A DNA stretch of 64,000 bases from Podospora comata. Lineage: Eukaryota > Ascomycota > Sordariomycetes > Sordariales > Podosporaceae. The translations under genes and the position numbers were made by a program. Under the pieces are notes generated by a model that was not told where the DNA came from, made no database searches, and saw nothing but the letters and a program-made list of their open reading frames with translations. Position 1 is the stretch's first letter. Each line of letters opens with the position of its first letter. Below are positions 35,415 through 47,632 of this stretch, piece after piece. Location: contig CP071499.1 of the NCBI GenBank assembly GCA_017354895.1, positions 1,612,001 through 1,676,000 of the forward strand, read 5' to 3'.

Positions 35415-37688
35415 CTTGAATGGCGGGTAGCCGACGACCGGCTAAAAGTCAACCGGGAATTCGTGATGTCGAAGGTGATGAAGATGTAAACCTCCACTGT
35501 ATAGCAGTTTTGTTGATGAATTTGTTGTAGAGGGCGAGGTGAACTCGATGACCTCAGCGGTTCATAAGTCACGAGCTGCCGAACAGACGCGGCTGTTGCT
35601 TGTCGTTTCTAGGACTGAGGCGGTTGGACTTGACTCGTCCAAGCACAGGCCAAAATATGAGCTAGGTCAAAAGAGCGAGTAACCTTGCGAGTCGATGGCT
35701 TGTCCGGCGCGTCCGGGGCGTCTTGTAGTAGGATGACAGAAGAAGGTGTAAAAAAGAAAACAAAAAAAACTTTTCCTCTTTTCCTCGTTGCCTTGGCGGC
35801 ACGGTCAAAGTCAATAGCCACGCTCGGAAGCTGGGAAAGAGGGTCCAGGTCCGGCCGACGAGGGATCGAAGGTTTGGAAGGAGCGTAATCAAGTCGAAAA
35901 CGGCGACCAAACGTTGAGAGAGCGATCCAATGCGCCTTGGGGTATCGGTAAAAGTATTTATGAACTGAAGAGAACGAACAGCACCCATGGCTTAGCTTTA
36001 TAGTCTATCCAACCCAGAAGACACTTGCTCAAATCTTGGGGATAGCCTACCAGGATCCTTGCCACGCAGCGTACTAGTGCCGGGTTGTGGTTATGGATGT
36101 GGCGGTTTGTTCTTTTTTGGTGGGCCCTCAAGGTTCCAACAAATCAACCACGCTTCGGGAAATCGGCTACAAAGCTACCCTGTGTATGATGCCGTCCATC
36201 CCAGCTATCACAAGCTGCGGCATCTGCGTCATAGAAGCATTGAACAGTCACCAAAAGAGCCCAAGTTTTGGACATAAATAAAGAGAGAGCGGAATCCCCG
36301 ATGCCCTTCAGCGAGTTTGATCTGGTGTAAGCCCGGAGTGTAACAACGGACCAGATGTCGATTGCTTCTCATCCGAGATTTCGCTCGGGCGCATTCAAAC
36401 TCACAAGTGGCTTACTCACAGCCCTACCCATACCAACCAAGTGTCTCAATCCCCCTCGATAACCCACCGTTGACTGCTGTGTGACCTCCGTCCGCGGCGC
36501 CGCAGGCGGAAGACGATTTTGAAAGTTGCCAATCACAGAAACACCTGCATCCTAAGCGTCGGGCTCCAATTCCAGCAGGTTGGTGAGATGTCTCAGGATT
36601 TAAACCAAGTCATTCGCCTCCAGCAGCAGCCGAAGCTGCAGAATTCCGGTGACGGCTGGGCATTTCTGTCGTCGTCGTCGTGGAACCCTTTCCGCCAAGT
36701 TGTGCCCAGGGATGCCCAGCCCTCGCTCAACGAACCATCTTTCAGAAGAAAAGGCTTGAGTGGTCTTAGCTTTTGCTTGTCCACGGGCAAGCTCTTTTGC
36801 CAATGCTGAGCATGCTTGGCTCTTCCCTGCCTGCCAAGAACAAAGAACAGATCAACAACCACAGAGCAAAAGATCCCGAGAAGAACGCCTTTCGAGACGG
36901 TTTGCATGTAAATGCGGAAATGGCGGTGTCGGCACTGGTTGTAGTTGAATTCTGGAAGCAGGTCACAAGGTCATGGCTGGTGCGGAGAAAATCCAATTGT
37001 CCAACCACAACCCATGATGTGGATGAAGGTGCATGCACAGACCACATCTTATTATCCCGACGTTCTCAGACTTCAAACCCTCACTCACTGTTTCGAAAAA
37101 TTTGTATGTATGGTTCTTGAGCCATTGCTTCCATTGGTGAATGTCTTGCCGTGATGGGTGTAAGAGAAATCCAGGTGCGAGAAGAAACATGTGGCTTCTA
37201 GTCTAGTAGAGCATGTTTGACTCAGTTTGCTATCATCATTGTTGGGGTCTGAATGTCGTATTACCGATGGGGAATGGTGATTTGGGGCTGATGGAGCTGA
37301 ATGATAAGGGTGGAGCATTGAGGCTGGTATCTTTGGACTTGAAGAATACGAACACTGGGCTTTGTGTACTCGGACTCCAATTTGAGAAGACGAGGGTTAC
37401 CGGTGAAATAAGGGTTAGGGTTATAGTGCACAAGTTGGTTGTTGCACAAACACAAGATTGTTCCCCTGGGTAAGTGGGGCCGGGCCCTGATCTCGTGCGC
37501 ACGAGCAGCCCCCGCGTTTGCAAGTCAGCGCTTTTCCAAGACGCGAAGCGCCAAAGCGAGACGCGCTCCGGAAAGAAAGGCTGATCCGCGTGCCTTCCAT
37601 CCAATACCAAGCCCAAATGGAGCAGCCCCAGACATTTTGAACCTGGATTTTCAGACACGACTTTGCCCTGAGTGGCTTCGCTCTGTAT
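35415..37688. promoter_or_regulatory. 2.3-kb divergent region between NHA1 and PIF1
   Basis: Holds both promoters. GGGTTAGGGTT at 37412-37422 lies 267 bases before the first PIF1 ATG, in the same orientation as at LIG4. Short open frames at 36519-36907 on both strands lack any recognisable domain and are not called. Confidence 0.5.
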
Positions 37689-40498
37689 ATGCCTGGTCTT
37701 ACCAGTCATCTCCTCCATCGAGCACTCCCAACCCTCGAGAGGAATCCCGTATTGTCCGCACGTTGTGTCCCAAAGTTTCGGGCCTATGTGCACTCGGCTC
37801 GGCTGACCCCTCAACAACCTCGCCCTCCGCAAGCCACGCCTGTATCAACAGCAACAAAGCCGACGCCGACGACAACCGCCACAATGGGAATGTTTGAGAG
37901 GGCCACCGCCGCCGCTGCGAACCAGCAGTCGCAGAACTCGTCTCGTAATGTTAGTCTCAAGAAGCAGCTATTCCCCTCGAGTAGTCCGAATCCAGTTTCG
38001 ACGTCGACTGCTAAGGTCGATGAGATGTTCCTCAGAGCCAGCCAGCAACCACCACCAGCACACCGTCCATCCCAGTTCTCGAGTACCACGAACCCTTTGA
38101 ACAGCCAATCGTCCAACATCTCCCGCCCTCCTGTCACCAACCCCAAATCCAATACTCTCTCATCCATCTGTTCAACAAACGGGTCTTTTGCGGACAAGGT
38201 AGAAGTGATCCACATTGCGGATGACACCCCGCCACCACAGAACTTCACAAATGAGTGGGACTTGGACGAGGACGACTTTAGCGATGAGATCGACTTGGAT
38301 TGGGAAGCCCCCTCTGCTCTGCCAGAAATCCCCCGTGCTCCACCGAAGAGTACCCCCCAGAAATCCGACCTGCCCATCCCGACGAGCGAGGCCACCTTGA
38401 CGTCCTGGCCCGACTCTTCTCCTTCACATTTTGCTCCCCCTCGAGCTCGAGCCCAGCCAGCCCCGCAAGCCCCGGCACCGAAACGAGAGTACCCATACCA
38501 CGCCCAGCAGGCCCCCGAGGTTGTCAAAAAGCCCAAGAGAGAGCTTCCGCCGGCGTGGAAGAAGGAGCAGGCCATCACCATTGAAGATGGGGAAGCCCAT
38601 GATCACCGCGGCATCAGCGAGGCGACCCCTGACGCAAAGCCCAAGGCCACTTCCTTTTGGGATGCAACCGCCAGTGCTGTAAAGGCTCAGAAGAAACAGC
38701 TCAAGACGCAGCAGAAGGGACCTGGCGGTGGCAAGCCGGTCACTGACGACGTATCCTGGGATGATGTGCACGATGCTGTGGATCAACATGTGAAAGCAAG
38801 CAAGTCTTCCAACGCAAAGGCTGCCGCTATCCAGCTGAGCCAAGAGCAGCGTCATGTCAAGAATCTTGTTGTGGAAAAAGGTCAGAGTGTGTTCTTCACT
38901 GGTCCAGCCGGTACAGGAAAGTCGGTCTTGATGCGATCCATCATCACCGACCTCAAAAAGAAGTACGCCCGCGACCCAGAAAAGCTTGCTGTGACGGCGT
39001 CTACCGGCCTGGCTGCTTGCAATATTGGCGGTATCACGCTCCACAGTTTCTCGGGTATCGGTTTGGGCAAAGAGGACGTCAACACCTTGGTCAAGAAGAT
39101 CAGGCGGAATCCCAAGGCCAAGAATCGATGGATCAAGACAAAGACGCTTATCATTGACGAGATTTCGATGGTGGACAGTGACCTTTTCGACAAGCTTTCT
39201 CAGATTGGTAGGATTCTACGCAACAATGGACGTCCATGGGGTGGTATCCAACTGGTCATTACGGGCGATTTCTTCCAATTGCCTCCGGTGCCTGAAGGTG
39301 GCCGGGAGCACAGGTTTGCTTTTGATGCTGCTACTTGGAGTCTGTCAATCGACCATACCATTGGTTTGACCGAAGTGTTCCGACAAAGGGATCCTGGTAA
39401 GAGGCTCTGTCCTGAAGTGATTTGAATAAAACGCTTACCGGAGTCACAGAATTTGCCGAAATGCTCAACGAAATGCGGTTGGGAAAAATCAGCGACAAGA
39501 CAGTGAAAAACTTCCAGGCCCTGAAGCGACCTCTTACCTTCAGTGATGGCATCCAGGTTACCGAACTGTTTGTCACCCCTCTTGTAGAAAGTCTGGCCAG
39601 TTTGTTAACGACTCGGTTTAGGTTCCCCACCAGAAGCGAGGTAGAGCGGTCCAATAAAGCCCGCCTGGACTCTCTAAAAGGGTCGCCTCACACTTTCCAA
39701 GCTGCCGACCAGAGTACACTTCCCGAGAACGTTCGGGAAAAGCTCTTTTCCAACATGATGGCACCTCCTACGCTCGATCTGAAGAAGGGGGCTCAAGTCA
39801 TGTTAATCAAGAACATGGACGAGACTCTAGTCAACGGATCTCTTGGGACCGTGGAAGGATTTGCCACCGAAGATCAGTTTGGTATCGACAATGGTCTTGA
39901 AGATGAGTCTGACACCAAGAAGCGGGTCCGCGCTTTTACCAGTGCGCTTGAGAACAACAAGAACGCTGTCAAGTACCCTGTGGTCAGGTTCCACGCTGTG
40001 GATGGGTCACAGCGCGTTCTTCTCTGCGTCCCTGAAGAATGGAAGGTGGAGCTTCCCAATGGAGAGGTGCAGGCATCCCGGAAGCAGCTTCCCCTGATTT
40101 TGGCATGGGCCCTTTCGATTCACAAAGCTCAGGGTCAGACCATGGAGCGGGTCAAGGTTGACCTGAACAAGATTTTCGAGAAGGGGCAGGCGTACGTCGC
40201 GCTCAGTCGTGCCACCACGCAGGAGGGCCTGCAGGTGCTCAACTTTAACAAGACCAAGGTGATGGCACATCCGCGTGTTATCAATTTCTACAATAGTTTG
40301 TATGGAGCGGACGTGGCGGTGAAGAAAAAGACGGGGACGTTGGACGACTTTGCCTATCAGAAGCCGGCGGTTGCTGCTCCAGCGAAACCGGCTCTGGCGA
40401 AACCTGTGGCTGCTCCGGCGGCTACTACACAGCGGCGGGCACCTGTGTATGATGATTTTGATGCGGATGAGGAAGAGGCCATGGCCTCTTTTGGGTGA
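37689..40498 (+). CDS. PIF1: Pif1-family 5'-3' DNA helicase
   Basis: Two exons, 37689-39396 and 39450-40498, give 918 residues; the intron is GTAAGA..CACAG, 53 bases. The first 45 residues (MPGLTSHLLHRALPTLERNP.. RCVPKFRAYVHSARL) are basic with no acid until Glu17, like a mitochondrial presequence. A second ATG, residue 66 at 37884, sits in a good context (CCACAATGGG) and could give a nuclear form. The helicase core holds Walker A FTGPAGTGKSVLM, TASTGLAACNIGGITLHSFSGIG, Walker B LIIDEISMVDSDLFDKL, VITGDFFQLPPV, and near the end LILAWALSIHKAQGQTMERVKVDL and YVALSRATTQEGLQV. Pif1 enzymes unwind G-quadruplexes, limit telomerase and maintain mitochondrial DNA. The N-terminal 380 residues look disordered. 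Confidence 0.96.
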
Positions 40499-41570
40499 TT
40501 TATGCAAGATGGTTGGCCTGTCAGGGTAGGGTTGGAGTAAGAAGATTGGCATGGCATGGCGTTTTCTTTTTGGGAGAGGTTTGGAAGCATTGTGATAAAT
40601 AAGTTGTCTGGGCATGTATTCATTTTGAGTAGTATTTTTTCCATGGGGGGGGTTAGGACATCACAGCTCGACAGCTTTTGAGGGGGGTAACATTAGGAAG
40701 GAGGGATGGATGATGATGGAACGCGGGGACAACTTGGGAGATGCCCTGGGGGAATAAGAAGCTCCTATGGGTATGAAAGGGAGATTTGTATGTCTGAAGT
40801 ATCAATGATGAGAAGGGCACCGAAGACAAAGTAGTAGCTACTGTGTGTGTGTGTTTATCTGTTTGGGATCTATAAGATGTGGTGTTTAATGGAATAAAGA
40901 CCAGGCCTGCTTTGTTTGTTCCTTGTTTGTGCCTTTCTAGAACATTTTGACCCAGAAGCATGGGAAGGCAAACTTGCATGAGACTGAGTTGTGCAGTTTG
41001 GTCTCACAAAACGATTCAGGGACCGTATGACGGTTGCACGACAGAGGGTGTGTCGTCCCCGTGTCGCGGTGTTTTAAAAGGTTTGGGGGGGAGGTGCCCC
41101 GCGTTCTTTTGCAGGTGGTGGTGTGTGCATTTTTTAGGTCTTGGCAGAACAGCGGAAGGGGGCCTGGGCTCGGCCGATTATTTGTAACTGGATCTGAATT
41201 TATCGATAAAGCAAAACGAACTGTCAACGGGGGAAAGTTGCGACGACCACCACCACCACCATCACCTACCGACTTGGGGAAGAAATTAAGGTCCCTTGCA
41301 AGCAGGACAGCAGGACAGTGGGCACAAACTTTCACTTACTGCACACACACAAAACAAATTCGGTGGGAGAGAGAGAGGGATATCAGACCGACTAAACGAT
41401 TCTCCTTCAACAACCGACCGACCAGCCCAATAATCAAGTTCCCCCCTCCCGAAAAAAAAAAAAAAGAAAGAAAAAAAAGAGGACTTTAAAATCCAGTTCA
41501 CGAAAACACCACCCCACCCCCGAGGGTCACGAACCCAACATCCACCACCCCAAAGCCTCGCCCATCCATC
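40499..41570. promoter_or_regulatory. gap between PIF1 and EDC3
   Basis: About 1.07 kb with the PIF1 3' end and EDC3 promoter. Contains a (GT)n tract at about 40840-40853 and an A-rich run at 41452-41478. The open frame at 41034-41489 reads as low-complexity leader and is not called. Confidence 0.5.
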
Positions 41571-44068
41571 ATGGCCGAGTTTATTGGCCTCCAGATGCTG
41601 GTTACCCTCAAGGGAAGCCCGCAGCCGGTCAAGATCCGGGGGACGGTCAGCGATGTGGAGGCTGGGAATAGTTTGACGTTGAGTAATGGTACGTTTCCCC
41701 CCTCTTTTACTCCCCCTTGTGATGGTTGCTGATATTATTTGCAACAGTGTGGTTCCTCCAGACAAACGAGTGGAAACCCCAGCTCAGCATTTCGGCGAGC
41801 GAAATCCTCGATTTGAGTCACGATCCGAGTCAATACGCTCCTTGTCAGCCGGTGGTGCCCGTGCCTGTTTTCAAGCAAGAACCGCCGGTTAAAATCAAAC
41901 AGGGACATGAACCTGCCGTGTTTATCGACCCTGCGATTGTTGCTGTGGGGAAGAGGCCTTCGGTTTCGAGTACTGGGCCGGGGAAGGTGGTTGTCCCTGT
42001 TGTTGTGGACAGAGATGCGACGCCTACACGGACGGTGAAGCAGTTTCATGCTCAGGCTCAGGGACTGGAGTCGGATGAGGATGGGGCTGTGGGGGGGGAT
42101 GCGGTTTTGGAGTATGGGCAGGTTGCTGGTGGGGGGAGGGGGAAGAAGACGCGACCGCCGAGGAAGCAGAGGTTGAACAAGTTGAGTCAGGAGGCTACTG
42201 GGGAGGTTGAGTCGTCGCCCCAGCCGGCGGTGAAGACGGCGGGGAAGGGGAAGGGGTGGAGGCAGACGCCTATGCTGCAGAGCACGCCGAGCTTTCAGCC
42301 TTTTAACTCGTTGAAGAAGGTTACCAAGGGTGGGAGGGCGACGGCGGATAATAATGGCTGGGCTTCGGAGGATGTGACGGATGTGCAGGAGATGGGGGAT
42401 TTCGACTTTGAGACCGGGTTGGCCAAGTTTGATAAGCAGAACCTGTTTGAGCAGATGAGGAAGGAGGATGTGGTGGATGAGGCGGATAGGTTGGTGTCGC
42501 ATAACCGGATTCCGAAACCGAAGCCGGGCACGGCGGGGGGCAAGAATTTGCATTATTCGGAGAATGTGCTGGATCACCACCAGAAGACGTTTACGCCGAC
42601 GATACTCAAGCCGAGTAGGGAGAAACTCATACCCAAGGAGCCGAGCAATGATTTCTGGAACAGCGAGGCGGATGATGGGGCTATGAATGGGAATGAGAAG
42701 TTGAGCGATAGGGCTACGGTTATGGGGAGCAGGCAAGGGTCACGGAGGGGAGAGGGGAAGATGGCGTCGAGCAGGAGGAGTCAGTCGCGGAAGGCGAGCG
42801 CTGTGCCGGGACAGCCTGGAGGCGGCCCTAGCAGGGTCAATTCTGGTGTAAGCCATTATCATCACCGCACGTCGTCTCTTAAGGGGAGCAGGCCGAGCAG
42901 CCGTCTTTCGTCACGGACTGCGGTCGGGGGAGGCAGTGGGATGTCTGTCATTGCTGACAAGAGAAAGCAACAGCTCTCGGCTACGGCTGCTACTAATGCA
43001 CATCACGCCCCGCATCAGGGGTTGTATGTCCTGCCGTCTAACCGACGAATCGAGACGATCTCGGCGCTGCAGATGTTGAATCTGGAGAACATTGCTCATA
43101 ATGAGATTGGGCTGACGGAGGAGATGATGACGGAGAATGCCGGGAGGGGGTTGGCGGAGGTGGTTGTTGGGACGGTGCTGGCTGATCCGGCGATCAAGGT
43201 TAGGCAGGGGAGCATCGTTGATGCTGCCACTGGGGTCTTGCCCCCTCCTACTGTGGTGGTATTGGCTGGAAACAACAAGAGCGGCAGCCGAGCTGTTGCC
43301 GCGGCGAGACACCTCAGAAACAAGGGAATCAATGTTTTGGTCTGCGTGGTTGGGTTGGAGAGAGGGGAGAGGGACCTGCTGGAGGAGGTGAGGCAGCAGG
43401 TCAGGCTGTACAAGAACTTGGGGGGGAGGGTGTTTGCCAAGGGAGAGTTCTTTGAGCACATCAGGAAGATTAGCATACCCATGCTGACGATTGACACGCC
43501 GAGGACGAGCCTGGGTAGTCTGGCCAACCCAGCGCCGGTGATGCTGATTGTGGATGCGCTGTTGGGGCTGGCGATCACCTTTGAGGAGCTGAGGAATGGG
43601 GACCAGGCGACGGTGTATGAGTTGGTGGAGTGGGCGAACAGGAACGAGGCTTTTGTACTGGCAGTGGATGTGCCTACTGGTGTTGATCCGAGCTCTGGGA
43701 TGGTGAGCGTGGTCGATGGGAACAGGCTTTACGTCAAGCCGAGATATGTGGTGTCGATGGGGGCGCCGAAGAAGGGGTTGTTGGAGGCGATGGTGGCGGC
43801 TGATATCAATGAGGGGGAGGATGATATTGCTGTGGCTTCTGCGGTGCCGGACTCGGGGGAGGCGAGTTTGGCGTTGGACGATGCTGTCAGTGAGTGGAGG
43901 TTGTTTTTGGTGGATATGGGGTTGGGGCCGGCGGTTTGGAAGAAGGCGGGGACGAAGATGAGAAAGGGGGTGGACTTTGGGGAGAGGTGGGTGTTGGAGA
44001 TGAAGTATAGGGGGTTGAATGGGATGAATAGTGGTCCCGAGGGGGATCCTGAGGAGGGGGAGATTTGA
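41571..44068 (+). CDS. EDC3: Edc3, enhancer of mRNA decapping and P-body scaffold
   Basis: Two exons, 41571-41688 and 41748-44068, give 812 residues; intron 59 bases, GTACGT..AACAG. An LSm domain starts the protein (MAEFIGLQMLVTLKGSPQPV, then NVWFLQTNEWKPQLSISASEILDL across the splice). A disordered basic region follows, then an FDF motif near residue 258 (DFDFETGLAKFDKQNLFEQM) that in this family binds the Dhh1 helicase, then a conserved NDFWNSE-like patch. The last about 340 residues form a YjeF-N domain (ALQMLNLENIAHNEIGLTEEMMTENAGRGLAEV, VVVLAGNNKSGSRAVAAARHL, AVDVPTGVDPSSGMV). This LSm-FDF-YjeF order defines Edc3. It joins Dcp1-Dcp2 in cytoplasmic mRNA decapping. The 3' third of the coding strand is markedly G-rich. 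Confidence 0.95.
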
Positions 44069-44519
44069 AATGTGGGGGGGTGGTATATCCAGCATCAGGG
44101 GCGGCGTGGCTGGCTTATCTCGAGAGCGTTTGAAGCGACTTTGGAAGTCTTTTTATTCAGCATTTTGGGAGGCGTTAATGTGTCTTTTCATGCTCTCGAG
44201 CCATGGAAGCAGGGCGTTAGAGGTTCTGGCATTTTCAGGGTTCAACAAAGCGGGAAGCGAACCGAACATTTTCCTTTGCATGGGGACTTGGGGGCTTTTT
44301 CACATTTAATGTATGTAGAGCATCAACACAGACATTTGCATGGGAGAGAGAAGGTGGGGAAATAAACAACATTTGATCATTATCCATTTCATTCATTTGT
44401 GTTTAGTTTTGCAGCATGCCTTCCTTCTATCCACCTCTTTTCTCTCTTTGATCTTTCTCTCCACAGTAATTATCCAACCACGATGTTCAAGGCTGTCCCA
44501 AAGCATAAGACTCATACTA
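44069..44519. other. convergent gap between EDC3 and FUR1
   Basis: About 450 bases for two 3' ends. No other feature seen. Confidence 0.5.
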
Positions 44520-45288
44520 CTACTTCCCGATGGTCAAGAACAACCTATCCCCCACGTCTCCCATGCCTGGTTTGAGCATGCCACGTTCGGTGAGCTCGGC
44601 ATCCAACCCGGCAAGCCAGATCTCTGTCCCCTCTGGCCATTCGTTCGCCGCTAGTTCGACGCCTGGCTTGGCTCCTAGGATGGATAGGACGAGAATACGC
44701 TTTGTACCCCATTCCTTTAGGGTCTGGATCGCGGCTGCGGAAGTCCCGCCGGTGGCGATGACGGGGTCGAGGACGATGGTGAGGTCGGGGGTTTTTTCGG
44801 AGGAGGAGGAGGAGGAGAGGTGGTTGGGGAGGTTGTTGTAGTATTCTACCGGTAGGAGGGTGGAAGGTTCGCGGAAGAGGCCGAGGTGGTGGATTGGTGG
44901 GGGATGGGGTAAGAGGGAAGAGAGGGGGTCGACCATGGAGAGGCCGGAGCGGAGGATTGGGACGAGGGAGATGGTTGAGGGGGAGAGGTGGATTGTTGGG
45001 TAGGTGAAGCCTAAGGGGGTTGTGTCCTGGTGGTCGGGTGATGGTTAGTTAGGGTATGGGGAAAGGGGAAAGGGGAAAGGGGAAAGGGGAGGGGAGGGGA
45101 GGGCGTACTGTTGGGCCTGGGGAGCTGGTGAGGGCGCTGGCGAGGGCTTCGGTGCCGAGGATTAGGGTTATTTCGTTGATGAGGGTTTTGACATCGCGGG
45201 CGGTGGTGGAGGCGGAGCGGAGTTGGGAGAGTTTGGCTTGGAGGCAGGGGTGGGTGGAAATGTGGACGTTGGGGGGGAGGGAGGACAT
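44520..45288 (-). CDS. FUR1: uracil phosphoribosyltransferase
   Basis: Two exons, 45288-45109 and 45026-44520, give 228 residues; the 82-base intron is GTACGC..CACCAG. The protein begins MSSLPPNVHISTHPCLQAKLSQLR and contains ARDVKTLINEITLILGTEAL, VPILRSGLSMVDPL, and the PRPP-binding loop IVLDPVIATGGTSAAAIQTLKEWG, then EIWLAGLDAELTERGMLKPGMGDVGDR near the uracil site. It converts uracil and PRPP to UMP in the pyrimidine salvage pathway; loss in other fungi is known to give 5-fluorouracil resistance. The start is the first ATG of an upstream-open frame. A Ser run (SSSSSSEK) lies in the hood region. Assignment is firm. Confidence 0.95.
45056..45104. repeat. G-run repeat inside the FUR1 intron
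   Basis: Copies of GGGGAAA then GGGGA on the + strand (C-runs in the transcript) fill about half the FUR1 intron. Four or more G-runs with 1-3 base spacers could form a G-quadruplex on the non-transcript strand. Confidence 0.7.
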
Positions 45289-46177
45289 CGTGGTGATGGT
45301 GATGGTGGTGGTGGTGTGGTTGGGTTGGACAAGCAGAGTGCACGACAACACAGAAGACGGACTCGAGATTATGGGATTAGAAAACAGAAGATCTTTGTGT
45401 TTGGAAGAATGAGGAGAAGATAGCTGACCGCGGATCCGGCACTGGAACGGGCAGGTGTCTGGTTTAACTACCTGGTATATCTTAGGTCTGATGCAAACGG
45501 CCGTCCGTCTTCCCACACACGCCGGGCCGGGAATTGGATACCAAGGGTTCCTTTTTCATGCTACGTAAAGCGAGAGCGTCGTGCCCGAGCTTGATTCGCT
45601 GTTTTCTGTATGCCTGGTGAGGTATGCCAACATGGCTTACTACCCCGTCCGCGCCTCCGAGACAAGAGATGGCAAGCTGTTGGGCAACATTGAAAGGTCC
45701 AGCGAATCGGGTACTGGCCTGTGACGACTTTGGCTCCGAGCTGCGATAGCGGTGTCTCTGTCACGGACAGTTGTCGGCTTGGAAGCTAGACCTTGAACGG
45801 GCTCTGTACCTGCCTCGTGACAGATGATCGGTGTGAGAACCGGGCGCCGGCGGGAGTCCAGGGAAGGAATGGCGGGGCAGCTCAGGCAGCTCCCGCATCC
45901 ATGGATGCCGATATGATAACAGCTGCCGATAGCACTAGCAGGGGTGCTTCTTGGAAGGCGGCCGTTTCCGAATCCGGAGTTTTCCTGGCATCTGATTGCA
46001 CCTTCTCATCTTGAAATTCACTGCAAAAAATAAAAAAAATAAAAAAAATAAAAAATCGACTGAACCACGTTCCGCACCAAAGGTGACACGCCATGGTTCG
46101 AAACACTTGACTCAGAGAGAGGCTTGTGGTCGCGGGGAGTTAGATCCCGGTGGACCAGTACAAGGTCACGTCACACA
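45289..46177. promoter_or_regulatory. divergent promoter region of FUR1 and FEX
   Basis: About 890 bases with no supported gene. An A-rich repeat (runs of A7-A8 separated by T) lies at about 46025-46056, roughly 120 bases before the FEX start; such tracts often keep promoters nucleosome-free. Confidence 0.5.
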
Positions 46178-47632
46178 ATGACATCGCAACCAGCAGATAG
46201 GGTCACCTACAATCATGACTTAACTCCTGTCGAAGACGCAGGCATTGCGGGCCGCTTTCAACAACTCCCTGGGCCTTCACACCCACGACAGACACCTCAC
46301 ACCAAGTCCTCTTATTCACAAGAAGCTAGGGCTGCTCGACGCGCCTCAGCAGCATCCCGCGCCGAGTATGACGTCCCGGATACATATAAAAATTTGGGAG
46401 AGGCAGCCAACATCCCACCTGTTCAGAACCCGGACGAGGAATCAGTTCATCGATACGAGACACTCGAGCAAGAAAGAGCCAGAGAACAAAGCTATGCTCG
46501 CGACCGCCGACGCCAGGATGAGGATCCTGCAACAAGGACAGCAGTACAAGCAGAAGAAAAAGCCGAAGCAGCAAGCTACCCTATTTCCAAAAAAGAAACT
46601 CAAATCTACACCCTTTCCTACTTGATCTTTTTCTCCATCTTTGGGACACTGGCCAGGCTTGGGCTCCAGGCGATCACCATCTATTCCGGAACACCCATCA
46701 TCTTCACCTCTGTCTGGCCCAACTTTGCTGGCAGCGTGGTTATGGGTTTCCTGGCCGAAGATAGGATGCTATTCCGGCAAGAATGGGGCAGTCCCTCATC
46801 AAACGGAGCCGATACCGAACGTGGCAGTGTGTCAGTTGACTCGGAGGGCGCGAGAAAAGCGCACCTTGCCGTCAAGAAGACTATTCCGCTGTACATTGGT
46901 CTCGCCACGGGTTTCTGTGGATCCTTTACGTCTTTCTCTGCCTTTATGAGAGACGTATTTCTTGCGCTCTCAAACGATTTACCTGCGACCAATGCCCCCA
47001 GCAGGAGCGGAGGCCATACTTTTCTCGCATTTATCGCCATTCCTCTGATCACCATTTCCATGTCTCTGGCGGGCCTCTTCTTTGGGGCACACATGGCTAT
47101 TTTTCTCGAGCCATATACGCCATCGCTGCCTTTTCTCTTTATGAGTAAAATTCTGGACCGTTTAATTGTTCTGCTCGGCTGGGGTTGCTGGCTAGGAGCG
47201 ATCATAATGTCTATTTTCCCGCCGCATGACAGTTGGCGAGGCACAGCCACCTTTGCGCTGGTATTCGCGCCATTGGGTTGCCTCCTCCGGTTCTATATCT
47301 CGCTGCGGCTCAACAGTCGTGCGCCTAGTTTCCCCTTGGGGACGTTTGCTGTTAACATATTTGGGACGGCTGTACTGGGAATGTCATGGGACCTGGCTCA
47401 TCTGCCGGTAGGGGGAGTCATCGGGTGTCAGGTGCTGCAAGGAATACAGGACGGATTCTGTGGGTGCTTGACGACTGTCTCGACATGGGTTGCGGAGCTG
47501 GCAGTACTAGGGAGGAGACATGCGTATATATATGGCGCGGGAAGTGTAGGTACGGGACTGGTGATGCTGGTGGCCATAATGGGAGGTTTGAGATGGGGTG
47601 ATGGTTGGAATCCGCTGGTCTGTACACATTAG
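46178..47632 (+). CDS. FEX: fluoride exporter FEX, double CrcB domain
   Basis: A single exon gives 484 residues. The first about 130 residues are hydrophilic and acidic-basic mixed. Two CrcB-like halves follow. The first half holds FGTLARLGLQAITIYSG, TSVWPNFAGSVVMGFLAE and IGLATGFCGSFTSFSAFMRDVFLAL. The second holds APLGCLLRFYISLRLNSR, FPLGTFAVNIFGTAVLG and QGIQDGFCGCLTTVSTWVAEL. GFCGSFTSFSAF and GFCGCLTTVSTW are the paired GxxGxxTTFSTF-type pore motifs, and the two Asn (PNFAGS, VNIFGT) are the pore asparagines. Eukaryotic FEX proteins are fused, inverted CrcB dimers in the plasma membrane that expel fluoride. The start is the first ATG of the frame (MTSQPADRV). Confidence 0.94.
   Translation: MTSQPADRVTYNHDLTPVEDAGIAGRFQQLPGPSHPRQTPHTKSSYSQEARAARRASAASRAEYDVPDTYKNLGEAANIPPVQNPDEESVHRYETLEQERAREQSYARDRRRQDEDPATRTAVQAEEKAEAASYPISKKETQIYTLSYLIFFSIFGTLARLGLQAITIYSGTPIIFTSVWPNFAGSVVMGFLAEDRMLFRQEWGSPSSNGADTERGSVSVDSEGARKAHLAVKKTIPLYIGLATGFCGSFTSFSAFMRDVFLALSNDLPATNAPSRSGGHTFLAFIAIPLITISMSLAGLFFGAHMAIFLEPYTPSLPFLFMSKILDRLIVLLGWGCWLGAIIMSIFPPHDSWRGTATFALVFAPLGCLLRFYISLRLNSRAPSFPLGTFAVNIFGTAVLGMSWDLAHLPVGGVIGCQVLQGIQDGFCGCLTTVSTWVAELAVLGRRHAYIYGAGSVGTGLVMLVAIMGGLRWGDGWNPLVCTH

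Noticed and set aside
41034-41489. 151-codon open frame before EDC3
   Set aside because: Low-complexity Pro/Lys-rich translation of the EDC3 leader and its A-rich run.
45160-45172. TTAGGGTTAT telomere-like word
   Set aside because: It is within FUR1 coding sequence (LINEITLILG) and is only a partial match, so not counted with the promoter copies.
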